Assembly: GCA_003576975.1 (NCBI GenBank)
Contig: QEVD01000083.1
Span: 1 to 38,761, forward strand
Direction: 5' to 3'
DNA from: Candidatus Zhuqueibacterota bacterium
GTDB taxonomy: Bacteria; Zhuqueibacterota; Zhuqueibacteria; Zhuqueibacterales; Zhuqueibacteraceae
Length of the DNA stretch: 38,761 nt
Positions 15,966-25,806 of this stretch are shown in pieces. A program made the position numbers and the translations under genes. Numbering within the stretch: the first letter of the stretch is position 1; every line of letters starts with the position of its first letter. The notes under the pieces were generated by a model. The model did no database searches. It saw only the letters and a list, made by a program, of their open reading frames with translations, and was not told the origin of the DNA.

Positions 15966-18900
15966 ATGGCTCACAAATCTGACAACTGGTTCATCCAAAA
16001 CACCCACAACACCGCGCGCTTCTTCACCGAGAACCGCCACATCTCGTGGATGGTGCTGGTGGCAACGGTGGTGTGGGGAATTTTTGGGTATTTCAAAATG
16101 CCGCAGCGCAAAGATCCGGATATTCCGGTGCGCGTTGCGGTGGCGATTTGCTCGTGGCCCGGCGTGGCGACCGAGAAAGTCGAGCAGCTCGTCACGCGCA
16201 AGATTGAAGAGAAGATGGCTGAGAATATCACCGTTAAAAGAATCGAATCGACCACGCGCGTCGGCGTTTCATTCGTCTACGTCACGTTGCAAGACAATAT
16301 CGAAGAGACCGGCAAGCAATTCGACGACATCAAGCTCAAGCTCGACGATCTCCAAGCCTCGTTGCCGGACGGCGTGCAGCCGATCAACTTCATCAAAGAT
16401 TTCGGCAGTACGGCGGCGCTCATGCTCACCGTCGCCAGCCCGAAGATCGGCGAAGTGGAAATTTCGTTGCGTGCCAAAGCGGTACAACGCGCGCTCGAAC
16501 AAGCCCGCGCACCGTTTTACACCAACGGCGCCAACGAACGCATGGCGATCATCTATTGGTTTCCGCCCTCGGTCGAGCAGGACTTGGCGAAGCGCCGCTT
16601 CGAAGCTTTCGTTCGTTTAGCGCAAAACGAAGGCGTCCTTCGCGATCCGCGTCTCATCGAAGGATCGGGTTTCCTCGGCGTCGATGGCATCTCGGATTAT
16701 GACGACGCGAAGATGCACGCCTACATTCAGCATTACATCAAAGACCATCTGCGCATTGCGGAGCTGCATCCGGACGGCTGGCCGCCGATCGTCATTCGCA
16801 ACCTCGAAGAGACTGAAAAGAAATTTGCCGAAGCTGCCGGCGATAAATATACCTATCGCGAGCTGAATGAATTCACCGAGCTGATCAAGCGCACTATACA
16901 AACTGTTCCGCAGGCTTCCAAAGTCGATCGCGCCGGCGTGCTGGACGAAGCCATTTACCTCGCGTATTCCCAGGAACGCTTGGCAGCGTATGGTTCGCAA
17001 ACCAACAATCTCCGCGACATTCTCAGCGCGCGCAACACGGCGCTTCCCGGCGGCGTGGTGGAGTATGAAGGAAAAAATCTTGCCATCGCGCCCACCGGTG
17101 AATTTAAAAGCGAAAAAGAAATCGGCGGCGTGATCGTCGCCGCTTCGCCAAACGGTTCGCCGGTTTACTTGCGCGATATGGTGGAGATCAATCGCAGCTA
17201 TGACAGCCCGCCGCGCTACATGAATTTTTACACCTGGCGCGACGCGCAAGGCAACTGGCAGCGCTCGCGCGCCGTCACGCTCGCCATTCAAATGCGGCCC
17301 GGCGAGCAGATCGGCAAATTCGGCGCAGCCATCGACGCAGCGCTCGCCAATGTCAAGCATCGTTTGCCCGAAGATTTGATTTTCGCGCGCACCTCCGACC
17401 AGCCGCTGCAAGTCGCCGAAAACATCGACCTGTTCATGAGTAGCTTGTACGAAGCCATCGCGCTCGTCGTGCTCATCGCGCTCGTTGGCTTTTGGGAATG
17501 GCGCTCCGCCGTGCTGATGGCGCTCTCCATTCCGCTGACGCTGGCAATGACCTTTGGCATGATGTACGTGCTTGGCGTCGATTTGCAACAAGTCTCCATC
17601 GCTTCACTGATCATTGCGCTCGGTCTGCTCGTCGATGATCCGGTCGTGGCCGGTGATGCGATCAAGCGCGATCTCGCCATCGGACACAAGCCCATCATCG
17701 CCGCGTGGCTCGGGCCGACGAAACTCGCGACGGCAATTCTGTATGCCACCATCACGAACATCGTGGCCTATCTGCCGTTCCTCATGCTCACCGGCGACAT
17801 GGGCCGTTTTCTCACGACCTTGCCGATAGTGATGACGTGCTCGCTCGTGGCTTCGCGTTTGGTCTCGATGACTTTCATTCCGCTGCTTGGATACTATCTG
17901 CTGCGCCCGAGCAAGAAGCAGGAATTGCCGATGTCAGAACGCCGCCAACGCGGCTTTGCGGGATGGTATTACAAAATTGGGCATTGGGCCATCGCGCATC
18001 GCTGGAAAGTTTTTGCCGGCTCGCTGGCGTTTCTGGCGCTGGGCGGATTTTTCGGATCGCAACTGAAGTCGCAATTCACGCCCAAAGACCTTTCCTATTT
18101 TTCTTATATCGACGTCTGGCTGCCGGAAGATGCGCCGCTCTCGGCAACGCGAGAAGTGACCGAGCGTGTTGAAGCCATCACGCGAAGGGAAATAGATGAA
18201 TACGGCAAAGCACACGCGGAAAATGGCGCGCCTCTCGATCTTTTGGAATCGCTCACGACTTTTGTCGGCGGCGGCGGCCCGAGATTTTGGTTTTCGGTTT
18301 CACCGGAGCCGCGGCAAACCAACTATGCGCAAATCATCGTGCAACTGAAGGACAAGCACGCAACGCATCATCTCGTCGAGCCGCTGCAAGCCGCGTTCTC
18401 TGCTGAAATCGCCGGCGCTCGAGTCAACATGCGGCAGCTCGAGACCAGCGCCATCGGCATTCCGGTTTCGATTCGCCTTTCCGGCGAAGATATTCCCACG
18501 CTGCGCGCCGAAGCGGAAAAAATGAAAGAAATCTTCCGCGCCCTCCCGCTCGCCGACCGCGTGCAAGACAACTGGGGCGCGCAAAGCTTCGTGGTGAATT
18601 TGGAGATCGACCCCGACCGCGCCAACCTCGCGGGCGTGACGAATCTCGACGTCGCCGTGTCATCGGCGATTGCGATGAATGGTTATCAAGTCGGTGAGCT
18701 GCGCGAAGGCGACAAACAAATTCCGGTGATCGCGCGCATGCGCATGGAAGAGCGCAGCCAGCTTGCGGATTTGCAGAACCTTTACGTTTATTCCTCGCAA
18801 AGCGGACAGAAAGTGCCGCTGCGGCAAATTTCTTCGATGAATTACACGATGCAGACCGAAAAAATACAGCGGCGCAATCAGTTTCGCACCATCACGGTGT

Positions 18901-19559
18901 CGTGCTTCTCTGTTGCCGGCGTGCTCCCTTCGGAAGTGTTGGACGCCGCCCTGCCGCAGTTGCAAGAATTTGAAAAGAAGCTGCCGTCCGGCTACCAGAT
19001 GGAAATCGGCGGAGAGTATGAAGAACAAGTCAAAGGATTCGGTGAACTGGGAATAGTGATGGGTATCTCCATCGCGATGATTTTCATGGCGCTGGTCGTG
19101 CAATTCAAGAATGCGGTGAAGCCGCTGCTCGTCTTCGCCGCCATTCCCTACGGCATCGTCGGCGCATTGGCGGCGCTGTGGATTATGGATATGCCGTTCG
19201 GCTTCATGGGCTTTCTCGGCGTCGCGAGCCTCGTCGGCGTCATCGTCAGCCACGTTATCGTGCTGTTTGATTTCATCGAAGAGGCGCACGAACGCGGCGA
19301 GTCACTGATCGAGTCTCTGCTCGACGCCGGCATCATGCGCTTGCGGCCAGTGATGATCACCGTCGGCGCCACCGTGTTCGCTTTGTTCCCATTAGCCGCG
19401 CACGGCGGACCGCTGTGGGAGCCGCTCTGCTACGCGCAAATCGGCGGTCTCACCGTGGCCACGTTCATCACACTGCTGCTCGTGCCGGTGCTGTATGCGA
19501 TTTTTGTGCTGGATTTGAAGATTGTGAAGTGGGAGAAGACAGCCGACCATGATGTCTAG
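15966..19559 (+). CDS. RND-family efflux pump inner-membrane transporter, enlarged
   Basis: 1197 residues, longer than the usual about 1020-1050. TM1 lies at about 27-43, followed by the porter-domain start PDIPVRVAV. Membrane helices near 490-660 contain ALGLLVDDPVVAGDAI, whose paired D557 D558 match the proton-relay aspartates of AcrB TM4. The second half shows the duplicated porter domain and a final helix bundle (FMGFLGVASLVGVIVSH, RLRPVMITVGATVFALFPLA). The TM4 aspartates lie about 150 positions later than in AcrB because of extra sequence around residues 165-315. Substrates cannot be read from sequence; the pump would use proton motive force with the adaptor and TolC-like channel upstream. 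A reverse-strand toxin-antitoxin pair separates it from the adaptor. Confidence 0.92.
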   Translation: MAHKSDNWFIQNTHNTARFFTENRHISWMVLVATVVWGIFGYFKMPQRKDPDIPVRVAVAICSWPGVATEKVEQLVTRKIEEKMAENITVKRIESTTRVGVSFVYVTLQDNIEETGKQFDDIKLKLDDLQASLPDGVQPINFIKDFGSTAALMLTVASPKIGEVEISLRAKAVQRALEQARAPFYTNGANERMAIIYWFPPSVEQDLAKRRFEAFVRLAQNEGVLRDPRLIEGSGFLGVDGISDYDDAKMHAYIQHYIKDHLRIAELHPDGWPPIVIRNLEETEKKFAEAAGDKYTYRELNEFTELIKRTIQTVPQASKVDRAGVLDEAIYLAYSQERLAAYGSQTNNLRDILSARNTALPGGVVEYEGKNLAIAPTGEFKSEKEIGGVIVAASPNGSPVYLRDMVEINRSYDSPPRYMNFYTWRDAQGNWQRSRAVTLAIQMRPGEQIGKFGAAIDAALANVKHRLPEDLIFARTSDQPLQVAENIDLFMSSLYEAIALVVLIALVGFWEWRSAVLMALSIPLTLAMTFGMMYVLGVDLQQVSIASLIIALGLLVDDPVVAGDAIKRDLAIGHKPIIAAWLGPTKLATAILYATITNIVAYLPFLMLTGDMGRFLTTLPIVMTCSLVASRLVSMTFIPLLGYYLLRPSKKQELPMSERRQRGFAGWYYKIGHWAIAHRWKVFAGSLAFLALGGFFGSQLKSQFTPKDLSYFSYIDVWLPEDAPLSATREVTERVEAITRREIDEYGKAHAENGAPLDLLESLTTFVGGGGPRFWFSVSPEPRQTNYAQIIVQLKDKHATHHLVEPLQAAFSAEIAGARVNMRQLETSAIGIPVSIRLSGEDIPTLRAEAEKMKEIFRALPLADRVQDNWGAQSFVVNLEIDPDRANLAGVTNLDVAVSSAIAMNGYQVGELREGDKQIPVIARMRMEERSQLADLQNLYVYSSQSGQKVPLRQISSMNYTMQTEKIQRRNQFRTITVSCFSVAGVLPSEVLDAALPQLQEFEKKLPSGYQMEIGGEYEEQVKGFGELGIVMGISIAMIFMALVVQFKNAVKPLLVFAAIPYGIVGALAALWIMDMPFGFMGFLGVASLVGVIVSHVIVLFDFIEEAHERGESLIESLLDAGIMRLRPVMITVGATVFALFPLAAHGGPLWEPLCYAQIGGLTVATFITLLLVPVLYAIFVLDLKIVKWEKTADHDV

Positions 19560-19615
19560 AAGTTTTTCATCAGCACCGTCGTGATCTTTTAAAAACGATG
19601 CTAAAATATCGTATC

Positions 19616-19660
19616 CCTTCAGTGAACCCGTATTCGAAACGATGTCGGGTTCATTGAAGG
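19616..19660. repeat. 15-base inverted repeat after the RND gene
   Basis: 19616-19630 (CCTTCAGTGAACCCG) and 19646-19660 (CGGGTTCATTGAAGG) are complementary at 14 of 15 positions with a 15-base loop. No T-tract follows, so it is not a standard intrinsic terminator but could still form a 3' hairpin ending the pump transcript. Confidence 0.7.
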
Positions 19661-20144
19661 CGTGGTTTGGTGCGACACGCAGGGGATGAAATCGCCGGAG
19701 TTCTGGCCGCAGGAGTTGGCAGCGTTTTTTCAGATGATGCATGTTGAGCCAATACCGGCACGGATAATAGCCGAGGCTTACCTGTCGACAGAACTCTGTT
19801 TGCCAAAGTCCATTCGCGAGAAATCGTTCGACCTTTTCAAACATCTCTTGCGCGTGTGTCTGATCGCAATGCCGCTGTTCCAGCCGTTCTCCCTTGTAAT
19901 TCGACACAACATCAAACCTCGAATCGAACAAAAAAGATGGGTTCAACGAGTGATACCCACACGTGAGCTCTCTTTTGCCCGCTTTCGCCTTCCACAGACA
20001 TTTCCTTTGGCGATTCCCGAATACAACATTTTCGCCGTTCTTGGGTCTTTATTCCAGGCGTGGCCGGATTACAATGCCAGAAAATTCTTTTGATGATCGG
20101 CCAGGCCATTTTATACTGTGAAAGTCAAAAAGGATGAATCGGCG
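19661..20144. other. Region without a recognised gene
   Basis: Open frames exist on both strands here (forward 19662-20093, reverse 19392-19946), but neither has a ribosome binding site or a family match, and the reverse one overlaps the RND gene. The reverse frame around 19700-19940 has a protein-like composition (KGERLEQRHCDQTHAQEMFE), so a decayed gene is possible. Confidence 0.3.
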
Positions 20145-20705
20145 ATGAAAAAACTCGTCTTCCCGCTGTTGATCACTCTGTTTGTGATTAAAGCGAGCGC
20201 GCAAGAGAAAGATTCCAACAACGCAAACAGGCTGGTGCAGATTGAAGCGGCGCTCAAGTCAGAGGTTCCGCGCGTGCTTTGTTTGAATGAGAATGTCGCA
20301 ACCGGCGGCCAGCCCAAGTCAGCCGCGTTTGCCAAGCTCGCAAGCAATGGTTATCGCTCTGTGCTGACGTTGCGCACCGATAAGGAAAACGTCGATCTCA
20401 AAAAAGATCGCGAATTAACTGAAGCTGCCGGCATGCGTTACATTCAAATTCCGGTAGTCACGGCTGCGCCAGATCCCAAGCACGTTGAGGAGTTCATCAA
20501 AACCGTACAGGACAAAAAGAACTATCCCATGCTAATTTATTGCGGCAGCGCCAATCGCGTTGCTGCATTTTGGATGATCTATCGGGTTGTCGCAGAAGGT
20601 TGGGCAGAAGAAAAGGCTATGGAGGAAGCTGTCAAAATCGGTTTGACGCGGCCGGAGTTGAAAGCATTTGTGCAGTCGTATCTCGCTTCGAATAAACAGA
20701 AATGA
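20145..20705 (+). CDS. Secreted DUF442-type (beta-lactamase-hydrolase-like) phosphatase
   Basis: 186 residues from ATG 20145; a GTG 27 bases upstream is possible, but ATG 20145 starts a clean signal peptide MKKLVFPLLITLFVIKASAQ and follows AAGGA. The mature protein has the DUF442/PF04273 pattern: NENVATGGQPKSAAFAKLAS, SVLTLRT, and the active-site loop LIYCGSANRVAAFW with the nucleophilic Cys and Arg in a CxxxxR arrangement. These proteins resemble dual-specificity phosphatases; the physiological substrate is unknown. The export signal suggests a periplasmic role, which is less common than the cytoplasmic form. It is followed by a region with mobile-element and gene remnants. Confidence 0.85.
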   Translation: MKKLVFPLLITLFVIKASAQEKDSNNANRLVQIEAALKSEVPRVLCLNENVATGGQPKSAAFAKLASNGYRSVLTLRTDKENVDLKKDRELTEAAGMRYIQIPVVTAAPDPKHVEEFIKTVQDKKNYPMLIYCGSANRVAAFWMIYRVVAEGWAEEKAMEEAVKIGLTRPELKAFVQSYLASNKQK

Positions 20706-20780
20706 TTGTGGTTAATCTGGGAGAGCCTCATGAAGGAATGATCACAACCGAAGAACTCCAGTATCATATCATTATCCGCC

Positions 20781-20855
20781 GTGAACCGCCGCATGCAGAC
20801 TTGCACGTTCGGTGATGAGGCCCGGGGTGGGAGAGAAGCCCGTCCCGACTCGCAT
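20781..20855 (+). mobile_element. Group II intron 3'-end (domain V/VI-like) relic
   Basis: The sequence from GTGAACCGCCGCATGCAGAC (20781) to TTGCACGTTCGGTGATGAGG (ends 20820) strongly resembles the domain V tail of bacterial group II introns, which pairs ACCG...CGGT and ends in a short hairpin. A GC-rich hairpin (CGGGGTGGGA...CCCGTCCCG) follows as domain VI would. No reverse transcriptase gene remains in the window, so only the 3' end survives. I base this on recall of the common AACCGCCGTATGCGG...GTACGGTG tail; a covariance search would decide. Confidence 0.55.
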
Positions 20856-20911
20856 AGACAAGTCTTGCATCAACTACACCTTTCTTACACCGCATTTCAA
20901 CCAACTTTACG

Positions 20912-21097
20912 CTATTTCAATCTGAAGTGAACTGGGAGAGCCACCCACACGCGGTATGGATTCCCGTTTAATTTCGCCGGAAGCCTTTTAACCGCTTTGA
21001 TTGCTTCGTAGGTCGCTTCTGCAAGTTTCGCAGACGGAGATTCTGTAGGTTCGTAAGGGCCGGCATTCCCGTCTTCGTCAAGCATGAATTTAATCAC
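20912..21097 (-). pseudogene. TonB C-terminal-domain fragment
   Basis: About 60 codons, closed upstream by a stop two codons before the GTG at 21097. The end reads AIKAVKRLPAKLNGNPYRVW and then VALPVHFRLK, which fits the last helix and strand of the TonB C-terminal domain (ALEAVRxWxFxPAxxNGxPVxV...PVxFxLR). The beginning (IKFMLDEDGNAG) matches the preceding strand. The transmembrane and proline-rich parts of a TonB protein are missing, so this is a 5'-truncated remnant rather than a working energy transducer. Confidence 0.6.
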
Positions 21098-21204
21098 TTC
21101 TTTTCATTCTTTATTTGTTCTTTTTGCAGATTCGGGTTACCTTAATTTATTGTGTATCAGTTGAAGTCCGTTCGAGGCGGCTTCACAAATCTCTTTGCGA
21201 ATTA

Positions 21205-22200
21205 TCATTGCGGCGATTTTTTGCCGGGGGTTTTGCCTGCCCTCTGCGGCTTTCTTGAGCTTCGGCGGCGAACGCTCGCAGCCGGGGCGTGGCTGTAGGC
21301 GGTCCGGGCTGTGGCCGCAATCTGCCGAAGCGCCGGGCCAAGCGGCGAGCGGCTGCGCCACACGAGCGCAATGGTGCGCTTGGGTGCTGGCCGCGCAAAG
21401 CGACGGATCGCAAGCTCAGCGCGCTTCGCCTCGGTCGCCACGGCGATCTCGGGCAGCAACGTTACGCCCGCGCCGCCGGCGACCATCTGCGCCAGCGTCG
21501 AGAGGCTGGTTGCTCGAAATTCAAGCTCGTGAGCTTTTGCATTCGAGCAGAAGGCAAGCGCCTGCTCCCGAAAGCAGTGGCCATCGTCGAGCAGAAGCAC
21601 ATTGGCGCCCTTCAACTCTACGGCCCGCGCGGGCGAAGCCTTTGCCCCCAGCGGATGCCCCACCGGCGTGGCGAGCACAAACGGGTCTGATCCGATGATC
21701 TCGTGCTCAACATTGCCAATGTGGGTTTCGAGCGCGAGGAGAGTAGCGTCGAGCGTGCCGGCTTTCAGGCTCTGCATCAGGGAGTCGGTTTTGTCTTCAG
21801 CCCAGAGAACCGTGAGGCGCGGGTAGGTTTCGCGCAACGCGGCAGTCAAGCGCGGCAGAAGGTACGGTGAAAGGGTCGAAATCACGCCGATGCGTAGCGT
21901 GCCGGAGAGCGGATCGGCGGAGCGGTGCGCGGACTCCAACAGGTCGACGGTCTCGCGCAGAATGAGGCGAGCACGCTCGATGATCTTGCGGCCGGCAACC
22001 GTGACGAGCACCCGCCGCCGGTCGCGTTCGAAGAGCCGCACACCGAGCGCCTCTTCCATCTGCGCGAGCTGCGCGCTCAGAGACGGCTGCGAGACGTGGC
22101 AGCTTTCTGCTGCTTTGCGAAAGCTGAGCGAGTCGGCGACAGCAACAGCGTATTGAAGCTGCCGCAACGTGAAGGGAAGCGGGCCGAGGCTCATAGTCAT
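21205..22200 (-). CDS. oxyR: OxyR-type LysR-family peroxide sensor
   Basis: 331 residues. The N-terminal winged helix is LRQLQYAVAVADSLSFRKAA followed by CHVSQPSLSAQLAQME, typical of LysR regulators. C209 and C218 in LLLDDGHCFREQALAFC match the redox pair C199/C208 of E. coli OxyR with the same 9-residue spacing, which is the diagnostic feature. On peroxide the disulfide forms and the tetramer activates its targets. The gene is divergent from katG with a 129-base gap. Two ATG codons (22200, 22194) are possible starts. The C-terminal about 25 residues are basic and low complexity, beyond the usual length of about 305. The gene is visibly more GC-rich than its neighbours, suggesting transfer together with katG. 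Confidence 0.93.
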   Translation of the reverse strand: MTMSLGPLPFTLRQLQYAVAVADSLSFRKAAESCHVSQPSLSAQLAQMEEALGVRLFERDRRRVLVTVAGRKIIERARLILRETVDLLESAHRSADPLSGTLRIGVISTLSPYLLPRLTAALRETYPRLTVLWAEDKTDSLMQSLKAGTLDATLLALETHIGNVEHEIIGSDPFVLATPVGHPLGAKASPARAVELKGANVLLLDDGHCFREQALAFCSNAKAHELEFRATSLSTLAQMVAGGAGVTLLPEIAVATEAKRAELAIRRFARPAPKRTIALVWRSRSPLGPALRQIAATARTAYSHAPAASVRRRSSRKPQRAGKTPGKKSPQ

Positions 22201-22229
22201 AACCTATCACATTTATCCAAATAGTGTCT
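22193..22229. promoter_or_regulatory. Candidate OxyR binding site
   Basis: ATAG (22193-22196), 7 bases, CTAT (22204-22207), 7 bases, ATCC (22215-22218), 7 bases, GTCT (22226-22229). The OxyR consensus is ATAG-N7-CTAT-N7-ATAG-N7-CTAT; the first half is perfect and the second half keeps 4 of 8 bases. It overlaps the oxyR start codon, fitting autorepression and divergent katG activation. Confidence 0.5.
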
Positions 22230-22293
22230 TGGAAATATCACGCTAGTGTGCGTAACTTAAATTTCTGATTAACGCGAGCAGCCGTCGCGATAA

Positions 22294-24510
<2,217 letters not shown>

Positions 24511-24536
24511 TTCTTTGTTGAAGTTTTGGTTTCCTA

Positions 24537-24578
24537 TGGCGGTTCAGTCGCACGCGAAGTGTGCCGGCTGAGCCGCCA
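24537..24578 (+). terminator. Stem-loop downstream of katG
   Basis: TGGCGGTTCAG (24537-24547) pairs with CTGAGCCGCCA (24568-24578) with one G-T wobble and a 20-base loop. It lies 27 bases after the katG stop. No T-run follows, so it is a weak intrinsic terminator at best. Confidence 0.45.
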
Positions 24579-24671
24579 GTCAATATCCGCAGGAAGCTGG
24601 CCGCAAGGCGGTGAGTTGGAGCCTGCCCAGAACTGCTTAGAAAACAGAACCGCATATTTCACCTTGCAAAA

Positions 24672-24977
24672 TCAAGCCACTTTCTGATTGAACGATTTTA
24701 TTTGCGCATATGCGGCCTTATTCGATTGCAGGGTTTTCCACATATCATAGTTGGTCTGGAGCCCCATCCAAAAATCCGCGGTTGTATTGAAAAATCTTGC
24801 CAAACGAAATGCAGTATCCGGGGTAACCGATCTCTTGCCCAAAATGTTTTCATTGATGCGCACACGAGTAACGCCAATCGCATCCGCAAGTTGTTGTTGG
24901 GTAAGGTTCAATGGTTCAAGAAACTCATAGCGGATTATCTTGCCGGGGTGCGTCGGTTGTCGATATTGGGGTAACAT
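24672..24977 (-). CDS. HigA/VapI-family antitoxin
   Basis: 101 residues starting at ATG 24977, preceded by GAAGAGGATAATCAC. The HigA signature is clear: PTHPGKIIRYEFLEPL, the helix-turn-helix LTQQQLADAIGVTRVRINEN and the SVTPDTAFRLARFF, ADFWMGLQTNYDMW stretch typical of the family. It would bind its own promoter and neutralise a HigB toxin. No intact higB lies upstream; only a short peptide that looks like a toxin N-terminus remains (24978-25058) and it is in frame with this gene. The antitoxin may therefore be solitary, acting as a stand-alone repressor or anti-addiction factor. Confidence 0.9.
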   Translation of the reverse strand: MLPQYRQPTHPGKIIRYEFLEPLNLTQQQLADAIGVTRVRINENILGKRSVTPDTAFRLARFFNTTADFWMGLQTNYDMWKTLQSNKAAYAQIKSFNQKVA

Positions 24978-25058
24978 TGTGATTATCCTCTTCAATGGTA
25001 CTGCACCAACCGTATTCCCAAAATATTCCAACCAAGACTGCTTAAATCTCTTGATCAT
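24978..25058 (-). pseudogene. Possible HigB toxin N-terminal remnant fused in frame ahead of HigA
   Basis: The 27 codons upstream of higA begin MIKRFKQSWLEYFGNTVG, similar to HigB starts such as MI(K/R)SFK.K.LE.F. The rest of the about 92-residue toxin is absent. An internal deletion of higB leaving its start and the higA ribosome binding site would explain the arrangement. Confidence 0.4.
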
Positions 25059-25742
25059 GGCGGAAAATAGTGTGCAACGACATCCGTTACAAGCGGAATT
25101 ATATTTATATGTTGGGATCTTGTTCGAAGATATTCAGAAATGAATCGGGTCGGCCACGAGGCTTGCGCTCCGATCTCTCCTCAGAAGCGTCCAGAGCGGT
25201 TTCTCGTCATCGGCTCAAACATTTCAATAGGCTGACCTGGTGGGAGCAGCCCCGTAGTAACTCTCGAACCGCAGCCCATCTCATTTTCCTGGGAGATAAC
25301 TCCGGCAAACTGTACTGCCTTCGCGATACGCATTTGAAGTCTTCGAACTTTGTGCTGCACGGCCTTTACTTTTTTCAGACTCTTAGTGCAGTCGCGCGAA
25401 CAGTCTGCTTGCGTTGCACAAGACGGGGAGACAGCTTTTCCACGTTCCGCATAATTGATCCTGTAAGCGAATAACGATCTGCAATTGGCCTTGATGGGCG
25501 AGGAGTGGCAGAATCGGCGTCTCCATGAAGCGCAAGCGGGGTGTCGGTTTGGCGCAGGCCAGCCTGGCCAAGCTGAGTGTCAGCGAGTGTATGAAAAAAT
25601 ACAATTCAATTGCATGCTTGGCCAAATCCGAGGCAAACTTAAGGGGCGATGTTGTCATTTTGGAAGAATCATGCAAAGTTTCCTGCACAATCGGATCCTC
25701 ACAAGATTCTTCTAAACGACGTATTCACTCAATCGAAAACGA
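25059..25742. other. About 700 bases without a supported gene
   Basis: Short frames occur on both strands, but none has a ribosome binding site, family match or consistent codon pattern. I see no RNA gene here. The stretch looks like decayed sequence between the HigA remnant and the convergent LptF gene. Confidence 0.35.
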
Positions 25743-25806
25743 TTTAAAATTAGCGAAGGTTAGCGGACATTCGCGGTTTCAAAGATGAGTACGCTATTTA
25801 AATGGC
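25743..25806. repeat. Partial copy of an AT-rich palindromic element
   Basis: Shares TTTAAAATTAGCG (25743-25755), the GCGGACATTCGCGGTT type core and the end TATTTAAATGGC (25795-25806) with the longer element at 31438-31553. It overlaps the stop codon of the LptF gene, so the last bases of that gene may have been supplied by the element. Confidence 0.65.

Noticed and set aside
19392-19946. 184-codon reverse frame overlapping the end of the RND gene
   Set aside because: The C-terminal half is antisense to a well-conserved RND coding region and no family is recognised; at most the part beyond 19560 is a decayed gene.
25059-25797. CRISPR or RNA gene in the long gap
   Set aside because: No regularly spaced repeats and no recognisable RNA structure are visible.
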